DNA of 64,000 nucleotides from Paralvinella palmiformis (GCA_025642065.1 JAODUP010000420.1:255001-319000); one strand, 5' to 3'. Shown: positions 1 through 12,463, numbered from the stretch's first letter. Notes: generated by a model from the sequence alone, not told the origin. Program-made: numbers and translations.

Positions 1-36
1 TATTTCGGATGTTTTCTCACTTTTCCAGAGAGTTTC

Positions 37-220
37 GCCTCCGTGGTCTAACGGTAGGGTGTTGGATCATAGATAACTATCACACGTGTTCGAATCTCGG
101 GGTGGGCCTATCTGAAGGGTGTTTCATCTTTGATTTCGCTTCATTACCATCTGAGGTCGCTCAGCCCATTTAGTCTACCATTGAACAAAGTGGCCGTAAA
201 ACATCAATCATCATCATCCA
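37..220 (+). mobile_element. tRNA-derived SINE, family A
   Basis: Head GCCTCCGTGGTCTAACGGTAG has an A-box and GTTCGAATC at 88-96 is a B-box; the body GAAGGGTGTTTCATCTTTGA and TTTAGTCTACC is shared with ten other copies in this window; tail GGCCGTAAAACATCAATCATCATC. The B-box copy here is intact, though the head lacks a convincing cloverleaf. Confidence 0.8.
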
Positions 221-1110
221 GAGAGTTTCATATATTACATGACACTTTTTGTTCAAAAGGATATTGATTAATGTAACTAGCATGTTTATTTGACATGTAA
301 CGCCGCTACTACAATATTTACTGCCAATAGTTCTGCTATATTCTATATTATAGTTTCCGTCAGCCCTTAAGATAGCCAGATTTCCGCTGAAGGATCTCTC
401 GTTCACGATAACTCAGATATTTAACACGCCAAATCAGTGATCTATCTAAGATTAACTGATTGTTAACTGAAAATAGGATACGTATATCTGGAGATGAACA
501 AAGATTCGGAACGAATCGCGGCTACATTATCGCAGACAGTTTATTCCGGTTGGTTATGGTTCAATGGGCAAATCGCGGCCCATTGTGTTGTTGGTTCGAC
601 CACTGCCACCAGATGTCGATTTAGCCACGAACATTGTCTAATAGAACTAAAAACAAAAGGCTATAAGGTCTTTGTTGTAACACGTTAGTTTGACAGTTAA
701 TGAACACGCGACAAGAACCTATGAGATTCAGCGTCACTCTGAACTGTTTACCACAATAACTTTTATTAAAATTTAATTTAAAAAGTAATTTATATGTTTT
801 CTAATCATTGTGATAATTAATTTGACGAATAAATGTAAAAAAAACTTGACTTATTAGCAAAAGTTACCTATTAATTTCATTGGCATGTCGTTTGTGTTAA
901 TGGATGTTATATATCAGTCTGTTTTTCCTCCATATTTTCAGCTTGAACTTGCAGTTTAGGTGACATTCACCAGAGGCGCCACTGACGGATGGATCGAGTA
1001 ATTTAACAGATCGTCAATAATTTTGGATTTCACATTAATACTTACTCGTTCAGTTCTTTAAGATAAAGTTCGCGCCACCGATGGTAGCAGCAAGCAAGCA
1101 AGCGCGCACG

Positions 1111-1111
1111 C

Positions 1112-1153
<42 letters not shown>

Positions 1154-1242
1154 TCTTAGCTTATAAATTACAACACGCTAAAAGATATACGTATAGTTAT
1201 AGTTACATATTATGATTACCGAGATATTGAAATAAATTTCTT
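1111..1242 (+). repeat. (CA)n(TA)n with flanking repeat unit, copy 1
   Basis: A 43-base CA/TA tract, then ATTCTTAGCTTATAAATT and GTTATAGTTACATATT shared with 11817-11935. The shared unique part is about 95 bp. Confidence 0.7.
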
Positions 1243-1328
1243 ATAAATATGTGTTTCCAGACCTGAGACGGCATATTATAGGGCATATAAATAGTATGTA
1301 TATGTATGTGTGCCTATGTATGTATGTA

Positions 1329-1370
<42 letters not shown>

Positions 1371-1389
1371 AATGGCTCTACTGCTCTAC

Positions 1390-1685
1390 CTGTTTCTTCC
1401 ATTTCATTCTCCGGTTCTGATACCAAGTCTTGACCTGTATCTGGGTCAGTCCCAGTTTCTCGGCCAGTTCCATCCTGTCCGGAGTAGAGAGATATTTCTG
1501 ACTCTCAAATCGTTTCTCTAAACCCATCAGCTGTAGCTCGGTAAATACGGTCCGACTTCGACGGCACTTCTTGGTCTTAAAACAGCCATCACACGACAGA
1601 ATATCGGGGCGCATGCGCACGTAAAACGGAACCGGAACCGGGTTCGGTTCCTTCAGTTCGAAAACTCGATTCCCGCTGTACAGGC
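1390..1685 (-). CDS. BARX: BARX exon carrying the homeodomain
   Basis: The exon opens in phase 1 after a pyrimidine-rich acceptor and encodes a proline-rich linker (EPNPVPVPF), a CDGC pair, then the homeodomain from about codon 231 of the assembled protein. Recognition helix: [15 protein letters not shown]. If the donor at 1389 were ignored the frame would stop at 1378 after only three more codons. The good donor consensus and the usual presence of residues beyond the homeodomain in BARX favour splicing to a further exon left of the window. The (TA)n tract at 1331-1365 lies just past the donor. Confidence 0.94.
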
Positions 1686-3950
1686 CTGGAAATAGAATCG
1701 ATAAGAGGAGGCACTATTTGATTTTGGCTTTAAATGGAAATATTCCTTCTCTAGAAAGCTTCCCACACCAACCCACTTCCCTGATTTCGACGAACGATGG
1801 TGACATTAGAAATAAACTAACAGGATTTATGTTCTGATGGTTAAGCGTCGAACGTCCAAAACCTCAAAGACTTTACCCATAACATGACGTTAAAAACAGA
1901 CAAAAGGTATACGGAAGAATGGATAAAGTGACACTTGAGATAGTTGACAAAACATATTTCACCGACATAGACTTGTATGAATAAAATTGATACAGCTTGC
2001 GTGCCGGCACATTGTTTATTCATCAGCATCATCAGCATCTTCATCATCATCGGCATACTACTACTACTAATAATAATAATAATAATAATAGTAATAATAA
2101 TAATTTTTTTTAATTCTCATTATAGTTCATCATGTGGCCCTCAAATTTTAATTAAATTAATTTGTTTTCCGATATTATTTTTGGCAAATATACGAGAGAA
2201 AATTTACGCTGTAATTATCTACATGTTATACCCACACCTTGTGTGTCTTAATAATCCATTTATCAACTAATATAAGGGGTTATCTCAGAACATCGATGTC
2301 GGATAACAGACGAAATTACTTTCGTTTAGGAGTCAGAGACAGTTTTCATCGCTCTTATTACTTTGCAGAGAGAGAAAATGGTCGCATCACGACTTTCCTG
2401 TCGATGTATTTGCCGCCTGTATAATGCACATCAATTAAACGTGTTTACTAGGTCACGTGACGTCGGCGAAAAAATGGCGACACCAATGAATCATTTTCGT
2501 TAACCAACAATCTTTGGATCGCCAAAAGTTACATATATCTTTAAAATTCCATCTTCGGACTACCAAAAATGGGAGAAGAACATTATTGAAAATTTGGGAT
2601 TAACTAAACAAGATACATAAAAAATGCTCAAGTAATTTAAGGGACATTAAATCGAAATCGGAGGTTAAACGGACTGAAGCGATGAGTTCTTATCTCCATA
2701 ATAAATTAAAGCCAAAACAATTATTTCAAAAAGCTTTCTTCAATCCACAAACTACCAACATTAATACAGATATATCTAGGCCTACCAGTACCAATATCTA
2801 GACTGATATAACTGGTGCTGCAAAAATAATAATTTGTAATCTTATTGTAGATTTAATTCAAATTTAATTAATACAAGAAAATGATTGACTGTGAATCTGT
2901 GTTGATCGATTTCCGTGTTGTCGTATTTCATATATTGATACTATTATCAATGTTTGCCAACTTTCATCTGAGGGAAGGGGGGTTTCTGAGACCAGAAGAA
3001 AGTAATTTCATCTGTGGTTGAACATTGATGTTCTGAGATGATCCCTAACTGTCTTCTGTTTGGTCGACATTTTATACAAACATAACAACAAAAGATTATC
3101 TTCAGATTGTGAATTCGATTAACAGATATTTCGGGAAACACGTCATCAAAAAACGTGACAGGTAAGAGTAATTAAGTGATGACAGGAGATAAACTATATT
3201 TCGGGAACTGCTTTTTGTTGCTGTCAGAGAGATTATCACCCGTGAGCTGTCTGTGTTAGATAATTGACATTTTGACGTCGACGTTAACGTCGACATCGAC
3301 GTTCCCGTGACGTCACCATACCGGCCTCTCGACGTCTCTACGATCAATGTAGCCATTAGCTCGCCGTTCTCCGGGATCATCTACCCACCTACCCGGATCG
3401 GAAGCGACTCTAATCCGGATTTAGAAGTGATGATCTGGTTGGGGGAGGGGGGGGGAATCTTATTTTTAGAGCTATATTTCTGATAGGCCAAGAAAACTGT
3501 ACGCAGATTGGCTGATAAAAACGAATAATTACAGCGCAGTTTCATCTTAAATATTTTCATTTGCTCTTTAAATAAGACTGAAACAGTCGAGTTGTGTTGT
3601 TTAACATCGGAACAGGTCAAACCTGACACTTATGGCCGGATATGAACCCAAAACGTGGAAATTTGCTGCGGGGCGGTGCTCTAATTACTGTCCTATTTGA
3701 GTGGCCTAATTAGCACTGATGAAAGGTCTGCGTCTAATTTCCATCAATTAGTACATTAATTATATGTTTCTCATTTACACATTATTTGTTTTACATCTGC
3801 TAATTGGATATTGATCTTATAATACAAGAACAATTACTGATGTCTTTTGTCCTAACATTCTAACAGCCGAGTTTATAGATGGTAACTTTAAAATTATGTA
3901 CTTGTACTCGTGATATAAATGCCAACCTGGAATGTATGCAAGGTCTGTAT

Positions 3951-4042
<92 letters not shown>

Positions 4043-4530
4043 TAACAATAATAAAGCCTTAGTACTTTGATAATTCACTAGTTGGCCCTAGCAAATTTGC
4101 CATGACTCATTAAATATTCTAAATCTCTTAATTATTTTAATTGCAATCGAACGCGTAATGTTATAATTATACAATCACATTTTATATTTAATGTTTATTC
4201 GTGGTTCGGTTTTTGTCATTTGATTGTCAACGATGGGATACAGTCTGTAAATATTTTATGCAACATAAATATAATTTAATTTAATTTAATTAATTAACCA
4301 AGTGCAATGAAGCAATCCTATGCTATTCACAAAACATACTCGAACTACAATGAAATAATTTTCAACAAAAATGCACGCAGATTAATAATGAACTCGAAAA
4401 ACAAACCCCAAATTTAAAATAAAGCAATTCATATTTTATCTAGCTTAACAAACTTTTAAAATAAAAATAAACACTTTCAGCGGAATAATAAGAGGCTCCT
4501 TGGTACAAATGTTACCATTTACCTTTTATA

Positions 4531-4573
<43 letters not shown>

Positions 4574-6081
4574 GTTGTTGTCTTCACGTTTATTTTCTGT
4601 ATTTCCTTTTTCAATTTATTAAATTAAAAAAATCAAACGTTTATTATTGTTTTCACAGATTTGGGTTCTTTTGTCACAGCTTCATAATTAATGACTAACA
4701 TAATATTATTATAGTGGTAAAATCTGAGTCTTTATTATGTCAAATATATATTTCTATTATCTACCTGCTAAAATAAATTAATTGATCTATCGATCTCTTT
4801 TCGTTTCCGCTGACTGGAAATGGTCATCGGAAAAGTGATAATTTTACATAAAAAATAAAACAGACTAAGACACTTAGAGTAACCGATCGATCCCCCCCCC
4901 ACGAACAATTGACGATAATTAAGTCTTCTGTACATATATTAAAATAGATTTAGTGTCGAAACTTTCCATTCCCTTACACAGAACCACCCTGAGGTCACGC
5001 CTCTGGCCCTCTGTCGGGGGTAAACGATATATACAAATACTGCTGACGTCAGCTGTTTACTTTATAAACAATTAATTACTAATTGACTCCTCTAAGCTAT
5101 TGGTAAGCAAACTAATTATAAAATTAGCATTAAACATGTAAAAATCTCGAGGTTGTAGTTAAATTTAAACTAATATATATTTAAGCTATTTTCAGTGTAT
5201 TCGCATACTATGTAAAATTGGTGACATAAACGCTTTAAAACGTTCAAAATATATCGACGCTTAAATGAAAAAAATCTAATTTTTTATCGCACTATAAAGC
5301 AAATATTTTCGGACGTCTACAACCTAAAGGCAGTACTAATTATCAAACATAATTATCATCCAATACTATATTAATCGATCTACCTTTGTACGTTCTGTAT
5401 CCGATTTCTCGATGATATATGTTCCTATGATAATCTTGGATGTCACAAGGACACAGTGGTGTCACGCCTCGATCCGTGGACGCGATCCGGAATGACCATC
5501 TAGGATCCCGGTACAAATCTGGAATATTCTGTAATCCAAAGTGGGCAGTTCCAATCAGAACCCTAGGTACGGCTGGAGTTGGTTTAATTATTGGTACTTG
5601 TGTGGCCGCTAACCCCACCGATGATTGCCCGTGGTTAATGGTTGTATTTTGATCTCTCGGGCAAGTCATAACTTTGTCCTGTTTTTTGACAGTCGATGAT
5701 TCCCCATTGGTGCCGTTCCTCGGGGATTCCCCACTGAGAGCAACGGAGTCACCATTTGCAGTTGACGATGACACGACCAGATTTTCGACGAGGTTGATGT
5801 TACTTTGCGTTTCTTTTTGACACAGGTTATAATCATTCGCAGTTTTTTGACCAACGTGGCCAACACAGGAAGGGATTTCCGGCTCGTCTGTCACTTGTTG
5901 CAGTAGATCCTTAATTAGGAATCCCTTATGCTTCAAACCGTTCCGTCGCTCCATTCTGACGCTAGTTGACCAGATGGGCGACCATATTTCGTTGTAACTT
6001 CCGTGAAATATATTTCTCCGATAGCTGCCACTAAGTCCTACAGCAGCATTTGAGATGTCTAAAAACCGAAAACGTTTCCCC
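1390..6081 (-). CDS. BARX: BARX homeobox gene, 5' part (two visible exons)
   Basis: Partial gene for a Bar-class homeodomain transcription factor; vertebrate BARX proteins are nuclear regulators of mesenchyme, muscle and epithelial differentiation. Seen: an exon at 6081-5384 with the likely start ATG at 5954, and the homeodomain exon at 1685-1390. The donor AAAG|GTAGAT at 5384/5383 and the acceptor TTTCCAG|GCC at 1686/1685 join in phase 1 (G+GC, Gly), giving 289 codons up to the next donor, CAG|GTAGAG at 1390/1389. Homeodomain residues F8, T47, W48, Y49, Q50 and N51 are present, and Tyr49 is typical of the Bar class. The last intron interrupts the homeodomain after residue 59. The C-terminal exon is not in the window. 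Family assignment rests on the near-identity of helices 1 to 3 with BARX proteins as I know them. Confidence 0.93.
3277..3316. promoter_or_regulatory. 18-bp palindrome and CRE in BARX intron
   Basis: GTCGACGTTAACGTCGAC (3277-3294) is a perfect palindrome, followed by GTGACGTCAC (3307-3316), which contains a full cAMP-response element TGACGTCA. The pair stands out in an AT-rich intron. Function not shown. Confidence 0.4.
3952..4052. repeat. (AAT)n array in BARX intron
   Basis: About 30 AAT units with AAC variants at the right end. A second trinucleotide array of the opposite sense, (ATT)n, is at 4532-4579. Confidence 0.95.
5384..6081 (-). CDS. BARX: BARX N-terminal exon with probable start codon
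   Basis: On the minus strand a long T run followed by AG at 6083/6082 is a strong splice acceptor, so the exon probably begins at 6081 with 5' UTR or with upstream coding sequence. I take ATG at 5954 as the start because [18 protein letters not shown] places a short hydrophobic repressor-like motif (FLIKDLL) at the extreme N-terminus. Vertebrate BARX proteins carry the comparable FMIEEIL motif there. The rest is Ser/Asn/Thr-rich and low in complexity until about codon 150, then tyrosine-rich up to the donor at 5383. The frame is also open from 6081 to 5954, so a longer N-terminus cannot be excluded. Confidence 0.85.
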
Positions 6082-6999
6082 CTAAAAAAAAAAACAGCAC
6101 AGAAACAAACCAATATTCTAATGTCTGATCGATTATTAAATTTGTTTTATGTTCCAATAATCGTCAGCTTTATCTTGGTGTGTGACTGCTTTTTGGTCGT
6201 CTGCTTTGCGCGGAGAGCGATGGAGAAGATATAGTTTTCCAATTTCTCGTTTTAAGTGGCCGAAGCGAGATGAAAGGAAAGCAGAAGGAGCGATCATGTG
6301 ATGTTGCCTCGCTATCCAAACAACTTGCCGACTGATGATCGGCTTATTTTGACGAAAATGCTTTCCATTTGTGGGCTCCCGATTTTACGGTGTACACTTT
6401 CGGCATCGTGCTGATCACCTCGCCACAATGTAACCATGAGGCAACGTCCGACCTGAGCAGCTTTATCTGGGGGTGGATGGGGTTGTGTGGGTCCGAGATC
6501 CGGTATAAATTGGGGGGAGGATTATCCTGGCGGGGGCTTTAACTTATAACAGCAAACGGCAGCTGGGAACTGATTTTGGGGGTTAATTTGAGGAATTTTC
6601 CTCCCCTGTTTGTTTAGTCTGGTTAACGAGGGTCGCTTTCTGTTTTGCATTTTATAGAAAACATATTCGAAAATGAAATCACTTGCGCGCTTGCTATCGC
6701 GTGCCTGCTTACTAGTTTTTTCTTAATTTTTTCTCCTTTTTCTCCTGAGTCCAGCTTCAAAGACATCGGCCACATTTTAGGAACAGCCATTTGTGAAATA
6801 ATACTCTCAATTTACAACTATCATCGCGTAAAAGTAGCCACCAAATCTTGTTACTCGCCATCAATACCGTATTACCCGACTGAAGTGTCTCTCAAAGAAC
6901 TACCGCCCGCTGCGACCCGAAATGAACAAACGTAATACATTCTAGCTTCCGTTTCAGTCGTTGTTTTCTCTAGCGTCCGGCCGCGGGTATTGTTTTACC

Positions 7000-7640
7000 T
7001 ATTACTACACGTGTAAACCAATTATTAGTAGGAAAATAAACATGTCCCCGCTTTGATTTGACGCCGAACCTGGGCAAGACACCAAGAATAATTATTACAC
7101 GAGAGCTGTTTTTCTTGGCGCTCCCCTGTTCGGCACGGCGCAAATGCGGTGTAATGCGATAGGCGAAAAAATGGCGGGAACCGTACGTCTGCTGTTGGTG
7201 CGGTGAGCGTATTTGATCGAAGATACACACAGAATAATTAGCGTCTGGTCCTGGAACGTATTAGCGCCTGTACGTGGGAAATTGCCCCGTATCCTTACAA
7301 CAGATCAACATGTTTTAATAATTAGCCGCGAAACTGTCGACGGACTTATTTGTCGTTCGCGGACCTGTCGAACCGCGATGCTTTGTGAGCGATATTAGCG
7401 GTAGAGCGGAGGATTATGGGCCGGTTAGTGTTGTGCGGAATGGCTTCCATAAGTGTACGTCCGGACTGGGGCCAAGAAACCGGTTACGAGGCAATTAGGT
7501 AATGATCCCTGGCTGTCATAACTGTTTAACGAGAGGTTAGATTGATGGGTCAATATTGGTCGAGGGTTAGCCTGTCAATTATCGGCTTATTAAAGGGCAG
7601 TGCACTCTGGCTGCGCTTCACTATTGCGTCTTGTGTTTAT
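7000..7640. promoter_or_regulatory. Candidate cis-regulatory block upstream of BARX
   Basis: Repeat-poor, mixed-GC sequence 1-1.5 kb upstream of the BARX exon. It holds recurring homeodomain-type cores: AATAATTATT near 7086, ATAATTAGC near 7233, AATAATTAGCC near 7317, CAATTAGGTAAT near 7492 and CAATTATC near 7575. Clustering suggests an enhancer but conservation cannot be judged here. Confidence 0.3.
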
Positions 7641-7974
7641 AAACACTAATTCCAGAAACTTATCAGATGTCGCGAACAGATGCCGACTTCGTTTCGAATG
7701 ATGGTAATAGGAAATGGCGTAAGTTTGGCTGACGGTTAACGGATTAATACTCTGTTAGTGGAAAGGCAAACTTTTCGCGTCATTAGAAATTAAAAAGTTG
7801 TATTCCGCGTATTAGTGATATTTTTGGGAGTACAAGAAAACACAATTTGGTGGTCATCTGTGCAATGCAGACACCTGTCTATTCCGACCACACGATGTCT
7901 GTCCATTGCTTCTGGCATTGATAAACATAAGATAGGCTGAGGTCATGGCACTGAAATGGTAGCGCCACTGCCCA

Positions 7975-8085
7975 CAAACCTCTACCATCTGAGTTCTTTC
8001 ATCTTTCACTTCGCCTCATTACCTTAAGAAGCCACTCGACCCATTTAGCCTACCGTATGCACAAAAGATGCAGCAGAACAACAAC
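7975..8085 (+). mobile_element. SINE family A, body only
   Basis: Contains TTCATCTTTCACTTCGCCTCATTACC and CCCATTTAGCCTACC, but the tRNA-like head is missing and the tail stops at AAGATGCAGCAG. Truncated at the 5' side. Confidence 0.65.
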
Positions 8086-9568
8086 CTTTAAATTTGCATC
8101 TTCATTGTATGCAACTCATTTAGCTGGCTGGATTAGTGTGTGTGTGTGTGTGTGTGTGTGTGAGCAGCTTCCAGTAAGGACACGTGGAATAAGGTAGTGG
8201 GGTGTTGACTCGGTAAAACAAGGCATGACACTCTTGAGATCCAATTGTCCTGTAGGACAAGTGCTGCAAAAAAATTACTTGTCCCATCTGAAATTTACTT
8301 GTCCCAACAAACCTCCACAGTATCACCGAATTACGCGAAGTTACAATTTATTAGCAGCGTCGAATAAAGAATGGTGTTTTTGTTTGTTGTATATTTATTT
8401 GTGAAACACAAGCACATGGAGGCAAGGCAGGATGTAAACACAAACACATGGACTCAAACTTCCGTAACCAGGTGACATTAACGAGCCAACCATGATCAAT
8501 TTTACGCTGGCTAAACAACCGCAGACATTGATAACGCATGCTGTGATTGGCCAACGCATTTGACATGCGCAGTTGGTTTCAGTCTTTTAGCATACTTCCG
8601 GACGGTGATCTCGGGAAAATGACACGTAAATTGATATGTGAAGAAATGACGAATAAACAGTCGTTTTCGATATGCTTCAGTTTACTTGTCCTGTCGGGCA
8701 AGTACTTGGGACGATCTACTTGTCCTGCGTGCAAAACCTGAAGAACACAAGTCGCCCTCTGGTGATTTTTTTTTTAATACGTAGATGTGAGTTTGTTCGA
8801 TTTAAATAAATATGCCTTGCGTTCAATAAACTTTTGAACACTAATTCATCTATATTATAACATACGGTAATTTAAGAGCATTTTTGTAACACTTCTCTAA
8901 GTTTGAGATTATACAACTCATCTGTGATTTGCCATAATTACCATGTAAACGTTTAGCAACAAAGTTACATTACTATATTGTTAATGCCAGTAACTTATTG
9001 TACCCTATTCTGTTTGACACGTTTTTAATAAGCGTCAAACGTGCAACACTGTGGGACGTGTTATGCAATAAATTACACAGTATTGCGTCTCTTCTGAGAA
9101 AATAAAAATTACGAATGAAGTATTATTTTCGACAATGAGTTAATTATCTGCTATTATTATATTTTATCATGTGTATTATTGTCACTTAAAATGGTAATTA
9201 ATTAGTTAGTCAAATATTAGAAATTTTATTAATATTTTGTACTTATTTTCCTTGATTATTCATATGGAAATGTCTTTATAATCTAGATAGTTTATGTATT
9301 TTTCTTCTTTTCAGCATATTAACACTGTAATATAACAACATTTTATTGATAGAATGTAATATTGATATAATGCAATATAACATGTTAAATTGTACTGTAT
9401 TGTATTGGTTTGTATTGCACTGTAACAACTGCAATTGGTCAAGAGAAGTCAAAACGTCTTTCGTTTTAGTATTATTTACAAATTACAACAGATCTGATGC
9501 TGCAACTGAAGACAATGTTTCCAAGTACATGTATTTTATTTCCTCCTGTAGCATACCATAGTTACGAA

Positions 9569-9757
9569 GATGATGATGATTGATGCTTTACGGCCACTTT
9601 TGTGCACATGGTAGGCTAAATGGGCCGAGCGACATCAAAAGGTAATGAAACTAAGCCAAAGATGAAACACCCTTTAGATATGCCAACGCCGACATTCGAA
9701 CTCACATGGTAGTGATCTTTGGTCCAACGCGCTACCAATTAGACCACGGAGGCGCCC
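9569..9757 (-). mobile_element. SINE family A
   Basis: Full-length: GGGCGCCTCCGTGGTCTAAT head at the right, B-box GTTCGAATG, and the CATCAATCATCATC tail at the left on the plus strand reading. It lies in the BARX-synthetase intergenic region. Confidence 0.8.
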
Positions 9758-10963
9758 ACATAGTTACGAAGAGTAAGCCATTTAAATATAAAAATATATA
9801 TATATTTCGACACAATTATAAACTATTTTAGGTGGCACGTATACTGGACCGAAATAATCCTTTAAACCTGTTTTTGTTGTTGCTGTTTAACAAAAACGTG
9901 CAGACCTATAAATGCGACAGAGGTCGCTGTTTTTATAGAAGCAATTGGCTGGTAAATAAATGAAGTGGTTTGTAACACTATATAATTCTATTTTAAATAA
10001 ATTAGTTAGGAAATCTGAAATAGTTTGGAAAATATGTACAGATATTTTCTTCTTCAGACACTAAAAATAATAATGTCAAGGATAGACATTATTAATATAT
10101 CGACAACAGACGGTTGTACACCGTTATGAGGCTTCTATTGTTGCTGTTTCACTAACTGGAACCATTCCTTGATATAAGTGGCAAGATTAACTTCTGGTTC
10201 TCGGCAGTAGAATAAACCGCCACATACAAGACATGACCGAGTTCTGTAAAATGTTGCGCCTATTTCCCGTAATTTAACCCTGCTTCACCTGTTGTCAGTA
10301 AACTGAATCAAATTTAAGAAACATTGATTAAAAACAACTTTTCCTTACAAGACCGTGACAGATCATCTCATTGTCATTGTATCCAGATTATTTGCTAGTT
10401 TGTTAACTGGGTGGTGTTGATACTCCAAATGTTGATACATCCTTTAGTTCGGAATAATTCGGGATGTTGGGTGCTAAGAATTTATGGAGATTACGTTGAA
10501 TCGCTAATTGACGTTCCATTTTACCACCTTTCCACGTCGCTTGTACTCTTCCGGGTTCTGCAGTTTTCCAATTCCAGTATAATATCAAACGACCGGAATC
10601 TATGCAAGTGGCGTTCCAATAACTCATCCTATTAAATCGTCCAGATGATGAAATTACGACTTTCCGAGCCAATGACGGGGGGGAGTCTTGAGGATTAAAG
10701 TTAGGCCAAATCAGAATTTTTCCCTTTTACACGGGAGGGGTTATTCGTCTCCTCCCGTCATATACGTCACTAGTTAGCAAATTAAAATACACAGAGAGGA
10801 CTTTATGCTGAGATCAAGTTGTCTGGGGAGTGGGTCCAGAAAAAACTAGGAGCCCTTTGGAGGAGGCCTGTTTTAGATGAAAGGGTACTAATCATGGTGA
10901 AACAAAATTATCTTTAAACAGGTTTCTCCTGGGAAGAGTCCGGGTTTGTTATCTATTTATACG

Positions 10964-10995
<32 letters not shown>

Positions 10996-11816
10996 CGTGT
11001 GTTGGTGTCAACTCTAAGGAAGTTTCTTTTGTACACGCTCGAAATTCAACCAATTATCTGGTATAAAAATTAATCTATTCCAAAATTAAATAATTAATTA
11101 AAATAAAACCATAGTCTTCGTAACTAGACTATAAATTCGTGAGAAATTGAAAACAAATGATTGTTCTTTGTCATAGATTTGATGAATATTAAATATAACG
11201 CCACCTGCCGATTTGCGATTTCGAACTAAATAGTATACTCGAGCATGTCACGGGAGGCAAGAAAAATTAGGTCACCTTTTCACTGCCTAACGTATGATAA
11301 AAAACGATTCCATAATCACAAAGACTTTTAGGGTGATACACCCATCAATACGTGGCTCGAGGGGTGGGGAAGGAGTAGGAAGCAACAAACGATACGATAA
11401 GGACAACATTCTTTGGTTACAGACAGCAACATCTGACTCGAAAGAGCACTCGTGTTTAAGGACTACCTGATATCTTCTAAAGTAGGTCTCGTGGCTGGAC
11501 TCGCTTTCCTTTATTGTAAAAGAACAAGATATAATGTTTGATAAGTGGTCTACAGATGTGTGACCGAACCGTCAAATAATAATTGTATCCCGCCGAGAGC
11601 TGAACATTCCGGAGAATCGGTTTACTTTTCATGTTATAGTCCTTCGTGTGTTCTAGTACTGCCAGCTCCGTGGGCGGTATGTTGTGTTTTGCGATCGAGA
11701 GTGATACAATCATCACACTGGCGTCTCCCATGACAAACCAGCCACATGATATAAACAATAATTTGCTCCGAGTCGATGTCCCTTAACACATTTGTTCCGT
11801 CTTAAATGTGTAAATA

Positions 11817-11935
11817 CACACACACACACACACACACAACACATTCTTAGCTTATAAATTGCATTACGCTAAAAGATATACGCATAGTTATAGTTACATA
11901 TTGTGATTACCGAGATATTGGAATAAATTGCTATT
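11817..11935 (+). repeat. (CA)n with flanking repeat unit, copy 2
   Basis: Same order as at 1.1 kb: (AC)n, CATTCTTAGCTTATAAATTG, TAGTTATAGTTACATATTGT, then GATTACCGAGATATTGGAAT. Confidence 0.7.
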
Positions 11936-12434
11936 ATTGAAAAATAGCTATAAACAGGGCTGCTTAGATAATTAATCTAAACATTCTCACTACAGCCGTG
12001 ATCTGACTTGGGTGTTCTACTCTCACACTGCACGGCTGTAGGTGATTCGCTTTTTGTTTTTGCTTGGCGGCTTAGGGACTGGTGAGACATTACACATGTC
12101 TCAGCAAGAAAAGTCGCCACTCAGGATTCAGTCCCCTGAAGAAACGTCCAGAGTTTGAATTCACGGTTCGAGATTCTCTGTGTCCGTGCCTTATTATACA
12201 GAGCTAAAACACACGCACGCACACACACACACACACACACAGAGGTTATTTCAACCTGAAACAATCAGCCTATTTAGTGTGGAAAATGCATGTTCTTTTG
12301 CTATTTTAATAGAATGTGAGATAATTAAACATTAGTTTTATTTAAAGATATAAGTGTTTATTTACTATTCAGTTTGTTATTTGTTTCTCCACAATTTAGT
12401 AAAATGCAACAACATCCCGAAAACCTGACATGCC

Positions 12435-12440
12435 TTTATT
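12435..12440 (-). terminator. Polyadenylation signal of the acyl-CoA synthetase
   Basis: AATAAA on the minus strand, starting 24 bases after the stop codon. If used, the 3' UTR is only about 40-50 bases. A further TTTATT (plus strand) near 12356 is an alternative. Confidence 0.55.
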
Positions 12441-12463
12441 TATGTAACACACACACACACGTC

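Larger units (their letters stand above)
1..1389. other. BARX downstream intron
   Basis: Holds the family A SINE, the (CA)n(TA)n tract and a (TA)n at 1331-1365. I searched the minus strand for the BARX C-terminal exon and did not find one. Confidence 0.7.
1686..5383. other. BARX intron, 3.7 kb
   Basis: AT-rich; trinucleotide arrays near 2057-2104, 3952-4052 and 4532-4579 and the palindrome/CRE pair at 3277. No SINE and no coding signal seen. Confidence 0.75.
6082..12434. other. Intergenic region between BARX and the synthetase
   Basis: Left third is repeat-poor and mixed in GC; the remainder has two SINE copies, (GT)n at 8136-8162, (CT)n at 10963-10990 and (CA)n repeats. An 89-codon minus frame at 10403-10672 starts without a clear ATG and is unrecognised. 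Confidence 0.7.

Noticed and set aside
37..120. tRNA gene near the left edge (GGTCTAACGGTAG ... GTTCGAATC).
   Set aside because: The same head is attached to a common body in ten other places, and I see no proper acceptor-stem pairing. SINE head, not a tRNA gene.
1378..1389. BARX ending at TAG 1378 directly after the homeodomain.
   Set aside because: A good donor at 1389 precedes it and the homeodomain would end at its last residues, so a further exon is more likely.
6645..6935. 96-codon plus frame with a hydrophobic segment near BARX.
   Set aside because: It begins with TTG rather than ATG and has no homology I recognise; the block is better explained as regulatory DNA.
10403..10672. 89-codon minus-strand open frame with plausible residue mix.
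   Set aside because: No canonical ATG at its start, no recognised motif and no neighbouring exon; kept only as a remark in the intergenic entry.
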